The notes: generated by a model not told the origin, from the sequence alone. A stretch of DNA of 64,000 bases from Nissolia schottii (GCA_003254905.1 QANU01066119.1:479867-543866), one strand, 5' to 3'. Counted from the stretch's first letter, positions 1 to 12,260 are shown. Translations and numbers: made by a program.

Positions 1-548
1 AGAGGGCGGAGGGGGGTGGGGGGGGGGGGGCATGGTTTCCTTGAAGGAACGAAAGGCAAGTTTCCTTGGTTGTAGTCTTGGTGCCATAGAAAAGGAACTG
101 AATATAATTACATAGCTTCATCCTTTACTAGCTTCGAATGATGTCCTATCAAAAAACTGAATATATTTCTGTAACAAAATTAAGCAATGTTCTACTGGCA
201 TTTTCACTCAAGTTTTCTTATGGTGATCCTATAATTGTATAGGTATTAAGTAATACCATGGGAAATTCCTCCGAAGTGTAATACCTGTATAGACTTACCG
301 TAGTACCATGATCTATTCTTGTCACTGCAACACAGTATATTATTCTTGGTTCTTTGTGGCCAAGCCCTAACCTACTATTATGCCAATTTTTTGTTATGTT
401 GAGAATGCTTCTTCAGGAACCAGAAAACTCTATCGAATTAAAACGTTACTGTAATGAATTGTATATTGATACTCTGAAATTTTCTACTGCTCTCATAACT
501 CATGTTGATTTCAAATATATTTACCTTGTTGGTTGGTATTCTCTTCAG
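1..548. other. Low-complexity edge and intron sequence upstream of the first visible exon
   Basis: Positions 10-30 are almost pure G, which looks like low-complexity sequence or an assembly edge. The rest is AT-rich and ends in a splice acceptor (AG at 547-548) that opens the first recognisable SNARE exon. I see no earlier exon of that gene here, so its N-terminal part should lie before the window. Confidence 0.5.
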
Positions 549-1944
549 GAATTTAGGCGTATCAAGGGGAACATAAACTCAATGAGGGAACACTCTGAAC
601 TTTTGAGTTCTGCCAGGGATGATATTACTGACTTTAAGGTGAATCGTGAGCATGATCTGAGTTAAATTACATAGATGTTTTCTCATAGCTGTATGAGACT
701 TACTTTCTTCTGGCAGACATCGGGTAGTATGTCACCAAGGATGCAGTTACTACGTGAGAGAGCTGCCATCCATGGAAGTATATCTCATGTAAGTCCAAAT
801 TCTATGAACTACAGTAAAGTTGCATTTCATCTACTGAGATTCTCAATAAGTGAACATTTCTTTGTTGGTTGGTGGTGACCGGCTGACCACTCAATAAGCG
901 TTAGTCTCTTGAAAGTCTTACTGGAGGGGACAAACCATGCTCTTTACCCATGGCTAGCTCAGGGGACCCTATATTTTTTTATCCATTACACAAAATTTTG
1001 AACGGCTAGCTGAAGCCTTTTAGCTAAGATTTGTCATGTAGGGACCTATTTTCTATACAATTTTATGGGGCCTTTAAAATCATATTTAAAGTTGAAACAA
1101 AATCAGAGGGTTCCTTATGCACAAATTTTAAGTGGAGATAGTATTGAGATCTTAAGCATCCTGGTAGTACTGAAAGTATTGTCCATTTTCTTTTCAGTAA
1201 CCCTCTTCTACCGTGTCTCAATTTCTTTTTATTAAGTACCCTACCGGAACTGCCCATCCACATTGTGGCATAATCGGTTACATCTGCACAATTATTGATT
1301 TAAGCACTCTGGCATTGATGTTTAGTCTGATATCAGTAATTCCTAAAGGAATACTGTTTGTTTTCTAATTTTATATCATCAGAATTTTGCAGTACTGATT
1401 TATTCATTGTTGAAGAATATCTTCCAATAAGGTTTATTTTCTCTATAGCAAAAAGAAGTCTTGAAAATCCATTTGCTTTGTTTGACAATGGCTATGTTCA
1501 ATTTTAGATTTCTCTGCTCACCGCTTAATGGGTCCTGTAGAAACTCTCTTCTTTTAAGCTCTTATTTAACATGGGTGTGTGATCCTGTTCTTTTGTCTTT
1601 ATTCACTTTCGATGCACGTTGTCAGATTGATGATGTGATTAGTCAAGCTCAAGCAACAAGAGCTGTCTTGGGTTCTCAGAGGTCATTGCTTGGTGATGTT
1701 CAAGGAAAGGTGAAGCTTCTTGGCGACAAGTTCCCCATTATCCGAAGCGTTCTTGGTATGTTGTAAAGTAGTTTCTGGTATTCCTAATTTGCCACTGATT
1801 TTCAGATCCACTTCTCTCTCACTGACCTAATATGTTGCTCCTGCAGTTTCAATTAGAAGGCGCCGCTCAAGGGATACCCTTATCCTGTCTGCAGTAATTG
1901 CTGCTTGTACGTTGTTTATCATCATTTATTGGCTCTCAAAGTAA
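549..1944 (+). CDS. GOS12: Golgi SNARE 12-like protein (Qb-SNARE), 3' exons only
   Basis: GOS1/GOS12 proteins are tail-anchored Qb-SNAREs that act in ER-Golgi and intra-Golgi vesicle fusion. Four exons join cleanly with GT-AG borders: 549-638, 717-788, 1626-1755 and 1847-1944, giving 129 codons plus TAA. The product starts EFRRIKGNINSMREH and runs through MSPRMQLLRERAAIHGSISH and IDDVISQAQATRAVLGSQRS (the SNARE helix). It then has a basic patch RRRRSRDT and ends in a hydrophobic anchor, LILSAVIAACTLFIIIYW, followed by LSK. Reading phase is kept at every junction. Known family members have roughly 230-260 residues, so about the first half lies upstream of the window. No stop or frameshift is seen, and the gene is probably functional. 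The assignment rests on remembered similarity to the plant GOS12 C-terminus, which is strongly conserved. Confidence 0.9.
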
Positions 1945-3929
1945 CAAAATCCTTTAGTAACACAGAAAATTGTGTTATATTTGTTACTTTTATCCATTGA
2001 ATTTTCTCGCTTCTTTCTTTGCCTTTTTGAAGGAACGGGGAGATTAAGCTTTCTTTGGTTCTCTAGGAGCCTCGGCTTTGTATGTCAGTTTGTTGACATT
2101 TGAAAATATGTTATGAATCTTAACGAATTTTGATATAAATCAATCTGAGATAGTAATGTTTCGTATTATTTCTCTATCCTATTGTTAAGTAGATGATAGT
2201 TCTTTTGATTATGATGTTGATTATGTGAAGTTCATTCCTAAAGCCCAAGCTTATGGCCAAAATTATTGCAAGTTAAATGCTAAGTATAATGTGATGGTTC
2301 CAAGTCATTTGAAGAATCATCAGAACATGGCTTGACACAAGATAAGGTGGTTGATTTTTATCTATTGCAAAGAGCTGCTACATTGAGCATGAACCTTTTG
2401 CTGCTCTCTCAAAAAGTTGTGATAAAACTTATTTGTATTTGGCAAATCAACATTCTAATTTTTTCAATTGTTTGAAAAACTATGTATAACATCTTCACGT
2501 ATGAAAATTTTAAGATGTTCGGTTTGTTAGCTACTTTAACTTTACTTTAAAATAAAATGAATCTCACTAATATATACTTAATGCTTCCTACTTGGGACCA
2601 CTTCTGAGTATTATCATTTTCTCCCTTTTTTTTAATATCTTTTTGGTCAACAGTTGTCTCCTTTGGGTCGTTGGGCCATGTCCAATGACAAGTTGAGTTA
2701 TATGATCTGTAAGAAAGCATAAAAATACACGAACAATGAAATAGAAAACTTTGTAGTAAAAAAGGCCAACTTTGAGCAAATGAGTGAACAAAAGTTGACA
2801 TAATTGTGGGGTTGGATCCGTACACTACAGTTTTTCTCCATCACAACTTGTTATCATATCTACATGCATTTCTTGGATCTTATATTATACAGACACAAGA
2901 TATTTGATATTAATAAGAAGTCTTTGCTCGTGATCATGAATATATTATACATCTACTTGCTGTTTTTTTGTCTCTACATGTCCATAAGGCCAGATTGCCG
3001 TGCATGCAAGTGCTGGCAATTTTTTCTTTTTTGTTTTTTTTTTTCTCTCTGCTTCTGCTGTGGTCCCTTTTCCTTTCATTGTCTTGATGCTGCTGGTGTG
3101 GTGGTCCTCAATTGTCAACATTCCAATCAAGCTTAGTTACGTAATGTTTTTCCATCTAAAAGGATATTATAGTGATCTTCCCTCCAGCATGTGCAATCTC
3201 ATCTTGTTTCCTTAAAAATCCGAAACCAATCTTTGATAAGTACATTGTTACTGTTTCGGCCTCCTAGTCCTGGATTGCGTGAAAACTTTGATGGACAAAG
3301 TATGCCTCTTTAACTATATGTTTCACCAAGCATTGATTTGAAAATCATAGCGTGGCTCAGACATTCAATAATTTTTATGGGTTCCACGCACCACATGACT
3401 CAGGAGAAATACTTACCTACGCCGGGAGGAAATCATTTTATCTTTCACTTATGATCTGAACTTTTCATTTATGTGGGTCTCAATATTTTACATCATTTCG
3501 AAAACTATTTAAATGATAGATGATACAAGTGAGCGATAAAATGATTGAATGTAAGAATTTCTCATGACTAAGATATATTAAAACTTAAAATACACAACTT
3601 GTTCTATACCCGTAAAAAAAACCAGAAAATTATAATTATTTATTTTATTTTATTTGTCATAACAGTGTGTTATACACATTGATAGTGAATAATGTCAGTT
3701 TATTTTATTCGATATATGCTCTTATTTTCTAGCCAAGCTTCTGACAAACTATATATATTCTGCTTATATATAGTTTTACTCATTCATAAAATGATCAACA
3801 TATAAATGAGAAATAAGGGGGGGGGGAGTACATAAAGAAATCACTTATTAACATATTGTATATTTTCAAATTCTGCAATGGAATTTTTGTATTAGGTATA
3901 TACATGTGATAATGGTCCATGTCATGTAC
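1945..3929. other. 3' flank of the SNARE gene and AT-rich spacer
   Basis: The first few hundred bases are probably 3' UTR. The remainder is AT-rich with a T-rich tract near 3020-3055 and a G run near 3821-3829. The short ORFs here show no recognisable protein and no plausible codon bias. I see no gene. Confidence 0.5.
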
Positions 3930-3932
3930 TTG

Positions 3933-3960
3933 CACTACTACAAACATGCTAATTACCATC
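3933..3960 (+). repeat. Left terminal inverted repeat of the CACTA element
   Basis: The 28 bp starting CACTAC match the reverse complement of 9951-9978 at 24 of 28 positions. The shared inner core reads TTAATTACCATC, with C in place of its first T on this side. Confidence 0.9.
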
Positions 3961-4440
3961 GGACACTTACCATCGGAAACAACAAATACAACCGACGGTA
4001 ATGACTTTTAGGTTGAACTAGAGCAATTTTAGCTACGATGACCGTCTATAAAATTTTCTGACGGTAAGACCATCAATAACTGTTGGCGCCAAATGGCACG
4101 TGGTGAGGCAAACATTTTACCGTCAAAAGTTGCTGATAGTAAAACAAAGTAATAAATAATAAATGTGTGTCCGTACATATTTTGAAGAAGTTGCCGTCGG
4201 AAATTTTTGATGGTAACAACCTTGAAATATGAGGGGACATGTTTTTTCCCTCGTTTGCAATGGTCGACAAGTTACCGTAAAAAATTTCCAATAGTAACTT
4301 TCTCGAAAATACGAGGGGACGCACGTGTTCCCCACGCGCATAACGTTCGACTAGTTACCATTGAAAATATCTGATGGTAACAACATCTAAATATGTATGG
4401 ACACATTTTTCCATGTTTGTAACAGTCGACAGGTTACCAT

Positions 4441-7090
4441 TGTAACATCCCGCTTCCTCCTTAGCAAAATTTCGCTAGATGAATATCTAGGGATTTCTAT
4501 TTTGGTTGAGCCATTGGAATAATGGCCCTTAGAATTAAAATTGTCTGTAGAAATAATTCTACTCGTTTTCTCAAAATTTTACAGACACTAGAATAAGCCC
4601 TTTTTGTAATCTAAGTGTAACCGCGTGTTTAAAGTATCCATAAAAGGTACGGCTACAGATGAAAATTCATGAACACGTCAAATGGACCAAAAATCTTTCT
4701 TAGGAAAATTAGGGGATCACAAGGATGTGATCGAAATAATTTTAGAACAGCCGTACGCGAAAGTATCGAGACCGGAAACAATAAAACCTGATCAAAATTC
4801 ATCTGTCGAAGCCCGTTAATTCTTAGCCACAACAAGTGGGCAAGACACAAGGCCATGCACGGTTAGGAGGAGGGCCAAGTGGCCTAGTCAAAGAGTCAAA
4901 GATGACTCATGGTGGTGAATCACCATCTAGTTATGTCATGCATGACATAAGCAAGGGTATTTTGGTAAATTGGTCCAAGGGCAAAATGGAAAAGTGAAAT
5001 TCAGCCTATGGCCTATAAATACAATCGAGAACCTAGACACTTCCCACCCCTAACCCACAAAAAGCCCCATAAACCCCAAAGGAAGCTTGGAAAGAACTTG
5101 GCCTAAGAGGAATCAGGAAACACCATAACTAAGGAAAAGCCTGCAAGATTTAGCAGAAACTGTGCAAGTGGGTAAACCGAATTATCCACTATCTATGTGG
5201 TTTCATGATTCGATATATATGCGGTTAGGATGACTTTTATGTGAATTTGGTGTATATATATGTTGTTGATGATTGTCTGGATCTATTGGTGCTGTCTGTG
5301 ATTCTGTCAGAATTTAGGAACGCCTAAGACAGAAATAGGCATATGACACGATTTTGAAGGGAACTGTATGCTGAGATTTTTATCATGAAAAACTGTTGTT
5401 ATTTTTGGGTTCTACACGAAAAATTGAGTGGGGATGGAAAGTTTCATGATTTTTGGAGTCCCCGATGAATTTCTCAACAAATAGGCAGAAAACTTACGAA
5501 AAAGGGCAAAACAGAAATTTCATGTTTTTGCAATTAAAAAATGGGTTTGTTTTCAGAAAATATGGGTTTATAACTATCAAAAACCCTAAGGGCAAGTCTT
5601 GATTCCATCGGAGTTTTGAGAAAAAAAATTCCAAAGAGAACAAGACATTTACGAGGGCGAAACGATAATTTTGGGAAAATGGGTAAAATTGTAATTTTGT
5701 AATGCTGAGGTCAGAATCTGAAATTTTAGACATGGAAAATGATCTTAGGACTATCAAAAACCTTGGGGTAAGGTCTTGGACCTCTCCAGTTTATGATCGC
5801 TATTTTCTGATAGAAACCAGATGTCTGTTTTGCTAGTCGCTAGATTTACGTTTGTTATGTTTAAGAAATATTTGAGTATGAGATTATGTTTCTTATATGT
5901 GATGAATTTGATGTTATGAGTTATGTGAAGTTATTGATAGTATATGATTGATGTTATGAGTTATGTGAAGTTATATGTTATATGATATGATATATGATGA
6001 AGATGATGATATGAGGTATTGAACTGTGTTTATATAAACTGTTGGAACTGTGCACGTGATGATGATGATGATGGGAAAACCCCCTCTAGAAGGGCTGAGG
6101 GCTCGGCTTTTGGGGAAGGTCTAAGTCCCAGTCGAGTGGTAGGTCCGACCCCACCGCCATCATAGGATGGTCACCTCGGTCGTGGTTGATGAGAATTGCA
6201 GGGCCAAGACCCTTCAGGTGAGACCCTTCAGGTTTAGCGCGACCTTGCCGTCATGATGCGAGCTGTAAGTGTGGTTGTAGCAGTGTGGCCGCAGCTACAA
6301 GGGACGAGGGCATAATTGCTTATAAGGACAGCTTTATAAAGCAGAACTATAAGTGGATGCCAGGTAAAACTTATAATTAAAATGGGCACGGTTATAATTG
6401 GAGGCTAGTTGAAACTTGCAGATAAAATGGTTTTCAGAAAATGAGGATTTTAATACAGTAGAGTAGCCATGTGAATTACGTGTCAGATGTGACTATATGT
6501 GATTTAGGAGTCAGACTAGAGAACAGATGACTTAGATAATGAAGAATAGGTTCCCGATCACATAGAAAATTCTAGTGAACCGCTCAGGTTTAGTAGGATT
6601 ATTAATAACTGGTAGGTAGATTATAATTGTGATACCTAGAGATCCTTGAGCGGCCTGGATCATAAATGAGAAAAGAAGTACCCCAGATCCCATGGTTTTC
6701 CACTGAGAGCGCCATGTTCTAACCCCACTTATTCATAACTCCAGGAATTGAGGTGGAGCAAGGAGTTGCACAGAACGAGGAGGAACAGTACCCTGAAGAA
6801 GGAGCCGAAGAATAGGCTTGTAGCTAATAGACCCTATGTGGTAGTACTGCTTTTGTGTTAAATATTTTTACGTGACAACTATATTAGTACATGTGTATCT
6901 GGTTGTGAATATATGTTATGGACCGATGGTTGATATTATGTTGAATGTTCATCATCTCTTACTAGCTAATAGTTAAGCATGTTACGTTACTGTTCGCACA
7001 ACATGTTCTACGAATACGATGCTCTAATTTATACCATGAGGTATGTAAACGAGGTTTTAAAAAGAAAAAAAAAAGAAAAATTTGGTCCAT
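4441..7090 (+). mobile_element. LTR-like insertion (probable Ty3/gypsy solo or truncated LTR) inside the CACTA element
   Basis: At 4441 the CACTA subterminal repeat pattern breaks off at TTACCAT and a new sequence begins TGTAACATCCCG, a start typical of plant gypsy LTRs. A TATA box (TATAAATA, 5014-5021) follows, then a C- and A-rich stretch as in an LTR R/U5 region, a (GAT)n run near 6058 and a long GC-richer block. No coding domain is seen. Near 7025-7085 there is a purine-rich stretch, after which CACTA-like motifs resume at about 7228. I cannot find a clean ...CA end or a perfect TSD, so the 3' boundary is approximate and may be deleted. The size (about 2.6 kb) would be large for one LTR. 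Confidence 0.5.
5014..5021 (+). promoter_or_regulatory. TATA box of the LTR-like insertion
   Basis: TATAAATA lies about 570 bp inside the presumed LTR and is followed about 25 bp later by a C-rich transcript-start-like stretch. This fits an LTR promoter on the plus strand. Activity is not known. Confidence 0.4.
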
Positions 7091-7206
7091 ATTTTCTAAG
7101 TAACTATACTTTCAAATGGTTAATTGGGACTAAGTACTATCCCAATCAAAGTAGATAACAACCTAGTAGGCAAGTTTGCGACTTAAGCATGAACTAGCTA
7201 GCTAGG

Positions 7207-8325
7207 GTGTTTCAACAGTCGAATAAATCCGACGGTAATAATGAAGCACCGCGACCTCACGGAGGCTATATATACGGCTCCGTCCCTCCCTCCCATGTAC
7301 TCATTCCCTCTCTGTCCTCCTCTTTCCCTCCCTTTCCGCCAGACCCAAACTGGTTGACCCCTGAGCAGCTTATTGAGCTAAATGCTTTATGAGCCTCAGA
7401 GGAGTTAAGGACGAGGTCTGAGAACTCTAAGCGTGCCCAGAAGCAGTGTCAAGGGGGCAACGTGAACACTGGAGGGTCCGCGTGCTTGCTCTCCACACGC
7501 CTCAGGATGGTAATTACGTTTTGCCTTTATTTGTTTTTAATTATTAGTTGTTGTACTTTAATTTTTTATTTAAATATGATGTATTTAATTTATATAAATT
7601 TAAACAATTAAATATGCAGCACCGACAGATAGGTCTAGAGCCAACTGAGGCAGAGTTGTTCCATAAGACCCACACGATGAAGGTAGACAGGTCTAGATAG
7701 GTCGACGCGCACTCCGAACAAACCGCCACAAGTATTTTGTATATTCAGTATATAACTTAAATTTTTTTCCTTACTATTTTAATTTCTTATAATAATAATT
7801 GTTAATTTTTTTTATTTTTGTTGGATACTTTTGATGAATCACTTCAGGCTGCTCAAACTCAGCAGGCCGAGAGTGCCCCCCGGTTCCAAGCCTGCCCCCG
7901 TCGATGAGAACGAGGTTTAGCTAGATGTGGTCGGCGGTATGAACCGCAACGAGGTCGTCGGTTACATCAAAGGGGCCTTGATCAGTTTCTAGATCTACCA
8001 AGTCGTCGCCAGGGTCGGAATCTAACAAGCTCTGAGAGCGAGTCTTCAAAATGAACCAACAGCTGCATCAACAGGCGCTGCAGTTAGAGGAGATGCAACA
8101 AAAGGGAAGACTCAAAAGAAGAAAATTAATGACAAGATAAAAAAGTTGTGGGCCTGCTTTGGAGGATCTGTTTGATGAGAGAACAGTAGAAGTGTATGTA
8201 ACATGCCTAGTGATTTGTTGATATCCTCTGACGACGATGTTGCTGATGACGATGTTGTTGACGACGATGCTGCCGCCAATGATGATGCCACGAATTTAGG
8301 AGATTATCTTTTGTGGTTTTTCTAA
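7207..8325 (+). pseudogene. Decayed plant transposase (Ptta/En/Spm family)-like gene of the CACTA element
   Basis: Pieces of a Ptta/En/Spm-type protein can be read across several putative exons. 7207-7392 is an N-terminal proline/serine-rich piece (PDPNWLTPEQLIELNAL). 7430-7509 carries SKRAQKQCQGG and HTGG-like NTGGSACLLSTRLRM. After an intron-like stretch, 7620-7690 reads EPTEAELFHKTHTMKVD and then meets an in-frame TAG. 7845-7950 gives FDESLQAAQTQQAES and further stops. 8192-8325 has an acidic tail rich in Asp (SDDDVADDDVVDDDAA...) ending in TAA. The motif order HTGG...AELFxKTHT is the family hallmark. In-frame stops show it is dead unless extra introns skip them. It lacks the catalytic TNP2 domain, so it is the DNA-binding/accessory type at most. 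Confidence 0.65.
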
Positions 8326-8619
8326 AAGATTTTATGTATTTTTAACTTTATTTTGAATTTGAAGTTGTTAATCTTGTTTCAATGAATTTTATTGTTCTTA
8401 TTTTAATAAATGTATACCTTATTTTATTTTTTATTTCCTTTCGATAGGTTTACATAATTGAAGTTTGTTAATTAATAAATAAACAATAAGTACACTTAAT
8501 AAATTAATAAATAGACTTAACAATTAGTATACACTTAATTTTATGAGGCTTAACAAACAATAAATAATAAATAATAAATATTAAATAATAAATATTAAAT
8601 AATAAATTATTAGGTTTTT

Positions 8620-9950
8620 ATGTATTACCGTCGATAATGATCGATGATACTATTATGGTCTAGGGTTTAGGTCAAAGCCCTAAACATAATCCTTAAAGGG
8701 TTTAAGGTATTACCATTGAATAAATCCAATGGTGCCTGCAAATGAAATTATCGTTGGTTGAGTCCACGGTAATAAAAGTGAATCCTTACCAAAATTATGG
8801 TGCCTATTTTTGTTATCGTCGATACAATCTGACAGTAACTACTCTAAACCTTAAATGTTTTAGGGTATTACCATCGGAACAATTCGGCAGTACGTGCAAA
8901 CAAAATTGTTGTTGGTTGTCTCTTATGGTAAGAAAAGTGAATCCTTACAAAGATTGCGGTGCCTATTTTTTGTATTGTCGAATTGGTTTCGAAAATCCGA
9001 CGATAATCCAATTAAATGAAACGATGCATTTCAGTTAAGGGATTACAGTCGGACTGTTTCCAATTACTGTCAGATATATCTGACGATAATGTTATGAAAA
9101 TTTACTTAGTCGAATTTCACTCAGCCACCACCACCATTTCCACCTCTTCTTCTTTTTCTTCTCCTTTCCTCTTCTCCTTCCTTCACCACCACCACCACAT
9201 CCCAGCCATCACACAGCAAACACCACTATATGCCACCACTTTTTAATTTAATATGGAATGTCTTATCAGTATGTTTAGATAACTATTAAATTATTTATTA
9301 TATTTAGTAAAAATATTAATGAATTTAATATTTATGTAATTTAATAGTTATATAATTATATATTTATTTCATATATAATTTATAGAATTAAATAATTGAA
9401 TGAATTAAATAATTATATTATTAAATATTTATTTAATATATATTTATTGAGTTAAATAATAATTTATGTTTACCGTCGGATATTACCCACAGTAATATAC
9501 CAAAGGTAATAGTTTCACAATATTAATAATTATCGTCAGTTTGTTTTGACCGTAAATTGGACAAATTATTGTCAGTTACAATAGACGATAAATTTAATAA
9601 AATATTAATTTATTACCGTCAGATATCACTGGCGGTAAATTGTCATAATTTTGGTATAAATAACATTTAATTTCTGTCAAAATTACCCGACGGTGAATAG
9701 AATAAAATATTAATGCTATTACCATCGGTTAATAGTCAACGGTAATTGGTTCAATAAGAATTGTTCCTGGACCTCTGCTTGCGTTGGTTGAAACCGTCGA
9801 TAATTACCGTCGGCTATGTTCTTCCAATGGTAATTGCCGATGGTAATAAGTTACCATCGAGACTTATACCGTCAGTCTCGTTTCCAACGGTAAGTCCGAC
9901 GGAATGCCAAAATTTTGATGGTAATCGAAAAAAAATTTGAGGATAATTTT
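8620..9950. repeat. Right subterminal repeat region of the CACTA element
   Basis: Dense direct and inverted copies of a motif around ACCGTCGG / CCGACGGTAAT and its variants occur here, mixed with AT-rich spacers (for example 9245-9460) and a pyrimidine/CCA-rich block at 9123-9215. The left end shows the same motif at 3955-4440. Known CACTA subterminal repeats bind the TNPA-type protein. Here that role is inferred. Confidence 0.8.
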
Positions 9951-9978
9951 GATGGTAATTAACATTTTTCTTGTAGTG
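9951..9978 (-). repeat. Right terminal inverted repeat of the CACTA element
   Basis: The reverse complement begins CACTACAAGAAAAATG and pairs with 3933-3960. TTG follows directly at 9979-9981. Confidence 0.9.
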
Positions 9979-10099
9979 TTGTTTGTTAGTATATATATGC
10001 AAACAAATAAATGATTATGAATTAATAGGTGATATATAATATTGGGAGTTATAGTTTCGTAATGGGAAGAATAAATGCTTCTTTGAAGTCCATAAAGAT

Positions 10100-10228
10100 G
10101 CTGGCTTCATACTATATATGGAGAGCCACAACATGTGGTTTGTGCAGTTTTATATTATATGGACGCTTCATGCCATTTACGGAGAGTCACAACACGTGGT
10201 TCGTGCGGTTTAGATTAAATGGACGAAA
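10100..10228. repeat. Two-copy imperfect tandem repeat (about 61 bp unit)
   Basis: The block GGAGAGCCACAACATGTGG at 10120 recurs as GGAGAGTCACAACACGTGG at 10181, and the flanking CTTCAT... and TATATGGACG... parts also repeat. Period is 61 bp. The sequence is non-coding as far as can be seen. Confidence 0.75.
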
Positions 10229-11562
10229 GAGGGAGGAAACTTTGTCATGTCTCGTGCAACATGCGTATAGCATATGCAATAGCAGCCACAACGGTTAAGA
10301 TAAATAAGTCATAAGCTTAGCTTTAGGGAAAGACTCGCCCGAGTCAATACATGCTTTTAAGCTCATTAAGTATTTACATAAATATTTACAAATCAATATT
10401 AGATAAACCTATGAATAGAAGCTTAGTCATATCTATGCATAAGCAAAAACTATTTAGAATAATGTACGGTTTAGCTAATGAACACTCCCATTTAATAGAG
10501 TTGGTACTCTCCCTTAATTTATGTCTATAACATTAGTGATTAAAAGAATAATGTACGGAGAATAACTTCAGAAAGGAGCGACATGAAAAAGGGCTATTAT
10601 GGTTCATAACATATTAATTAGCTCAAATAAGATATATATAACCCTAATCTAGTGTAGCTATAATTATAGGCACTAGGGCTTTTTAGGGTAGATTATTTTA
10701 AGTAGCTAAGGACCAAAACCGGGAGGGCATGTACTGTTAGCAGTGAGGCTGTACAACAAAGACACCAGGCGTATACATAAATGTCGAAACAGTGATAGCT
10801 CGTTAGATGTTATCTTTATTGGATTTCTAATCATAGCTATGGAAGGAAAAGCAGAGAAGAGAGAGAGAGAGAGAGACCTCTGTTTCTGTTCTTGATATAC
10901 TGGCTAGTAGTCACTGTAATTTTATTTTTACCCTTATGTTGTAAAGTAATTCGTATATGGGAAGCAGATTACTTAAACACATGTAGATGAGTGAGAATGG
11001 ACTATGACGGAAAGTCTAACACGGTGTTCCCGTGCAAGAGAGTGGCGTGGAGTGTATTTACAAAGGTACTTTGGCGTTTAAATAAATACAAGAATTTGGT
11101 CAGTATGTGTGAGAGTGAATGAGTAATACCTAATGACTTAAACTTATGTGCTTTTACAAGTGAATTAGGTCAATTAGTTTGAAATAGAACACTAAAATTT
11201 GAATAACAACTTCCCCTAATTATCTCTGAGATTTATTTTATTTCACTTGTCTAAGAGTTGATTTATGTTGTCGGTTAAGTTCGTGACGAGGACACATTGC
11301 TCATGCCTTAGTTGGGTTAGCATATTTGGTTGGTATGACTTTCGCGTCAAAAGGTGTAGTTCGATACCAATACATACGTCGACAGAATGAAAAATTCATC
11401 AATAAATTGTCCATTTAATAAATGCTAATGTATTTACATGATTTTCGAAGAAAATTTTGTCAAAAAACCTTATTAGTAATCCTGATAGAAAAATTTATTG
11501 ATAAATTCGACGTTTAATTTGTGTGTTCCCCATGGGATGTGGAGGCAGAGAAGTTAATAAGA
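10229..11562. other. Spacer without recognised gene
   Basis: AT-rich sequence with a short (GA)n run at about 10855-10876. The stretch at 11370-11510 contains CGTCGACAG / ATTCGACG motifs like CACTA subterminal repeats, perhaps an old fragment. No coding signal is seen. Confidence 0.4.
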
Positions 11563-11571
11563 TTATAGATA

Positions 11572-11754
11572 GGGTTAAATATGTTTTTAACCCTGTAAAA
11601 TTAAAAATTTTGTGGTCACGGTAATACTTAACGTCTCCTGGTAAGGATTAAAACTTGCCAAAAAAATTTGCAGAGACTAATTCCTAACAAAAAAATTTTT
11701 AGAAACCAAACACAAAATTTTTAATTTTATAGAAACTAAAAACATATTTAACCC
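11572..11754. mobile_element. MITE with about 45-bp TIRs and 9-bp TSD (Mutator-like size)
   Basis: This 183-bp sequence starts GGGTTAAATATGTTTTTA and ends with the inverted copy ...AAAAACATATTTAACCC. The inverted match extends about 45 bp with a short mismatched patch. Flanks are TTATAGATA (11563-11571) and TTATAGTTA (11755-11763), 8 of 9 identical. A 9-bp duplication and long TIRs fit Mutator-derived MITEs. A longer relative lies at 33496-33861. Confidence 0.85.
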
Positions 11755-11763
11755 TTATAGTTA

Positions 11764-12175
11764 TAACAATTTCATCTATTTTTATTTCAACTGCTCCAAC
11801 ATCAAAGATCATCCTATTGAAGTCATCTAAATGGTCTTCAATTTATTTTTCTGCTGATCAATATTTTAACATGTACAATTGCTTCCTCCTAATAAATTTT
11901 GTTGGACATGGTTTTGATGTAATATTTTTCATCCAAAGTATTTCATAGTGAATTGTCCCTTTTCTCATTAACAACCTATCACAACACCTTGTCGGTCAGA
12001 CATTTGCTTTAACCATAACTTTCTCATTCTTTTCAGTAGATATATGTTTTTGGTAATTAGTCCTTGCCATTCAATGCTTGTGTTAAACCTTGTTGATCAA
12101 GTAATGTCTACAATTTCAGCTTTCATATATTGAATTTATTGGACCAAGTGGTTTCAATACCACTCTTGAGAAAAT
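11764..12175 (-). pseudogene. Ty1/copia-like gag relic
   Basis: Read on the minus strand, fragments resemble the copia gag (UBN2-type) region: KLKLxTLLDQQGLTQALNG, then LYMLKY, then EDHLDDFNRMIFDVGAVEIK followed by IDEIVI. The order matches the family pattern WKLKMxxLLxxxGLxxAL ... LYxLKM ... HLxxFNxII. Several stops and frame changes interrupt it and no pol is seen on either side. The fragment abuts the MITE at 11572-11754. Confidence 0.6.
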
Positions 12176-12182
12176 TAGAGAT

Positions 12183-12260
12183 GTTAAGAATAATTTATGA
12201 TTGTAAATGATTTAAATTGATTGATTTGATTAATCATTTACATCATAAATTATTCTTAAC
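12183..12260. repeat. Near-perfect 78-bp hairpin (29-bp stem, 19-nt loop)
   Basis: GTTAAGAATAATTTATGATT... at 12183-12212 pairs with 12232-12260 with one bulged base, around a loop of about 19 nt. It is AT-rich. It could be a tiny MITE end product or a foldback transcript. No target duplication is obvious. Confidence 0.75.

Larger units (their letters stand above)
3933..9978. mobile_element. CACTA (En/Spm-type) DNA transposon, non-autonomous, 6.0 kb
   Basis: The element begins CACTACTACAAA at 3933 and ends TTGTAGTG at 9978. It is flanked on both sides by the 3-bp duplication TTG (3930-3932 and 9979-9981), the expected CACTA target size. The terminal 28 bp match in inverted orientation at 24 positions. 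Inside both ends are many copies of an 8-10 bp motif around CCGTCGG / CCGACGGTAA, the subterminal repeats that CACTA transposases bind. It carries a decayed Ptta/En-Spm-like ORF (7207-8325) but no recognisable TNP2-type catalytic transposase, so it would depend on a partner. An LTR-like insertion interrupts the left subterminal region from 4441. The TIR and TSD agreement makes the boundaries secure. Confidence 0.93.
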
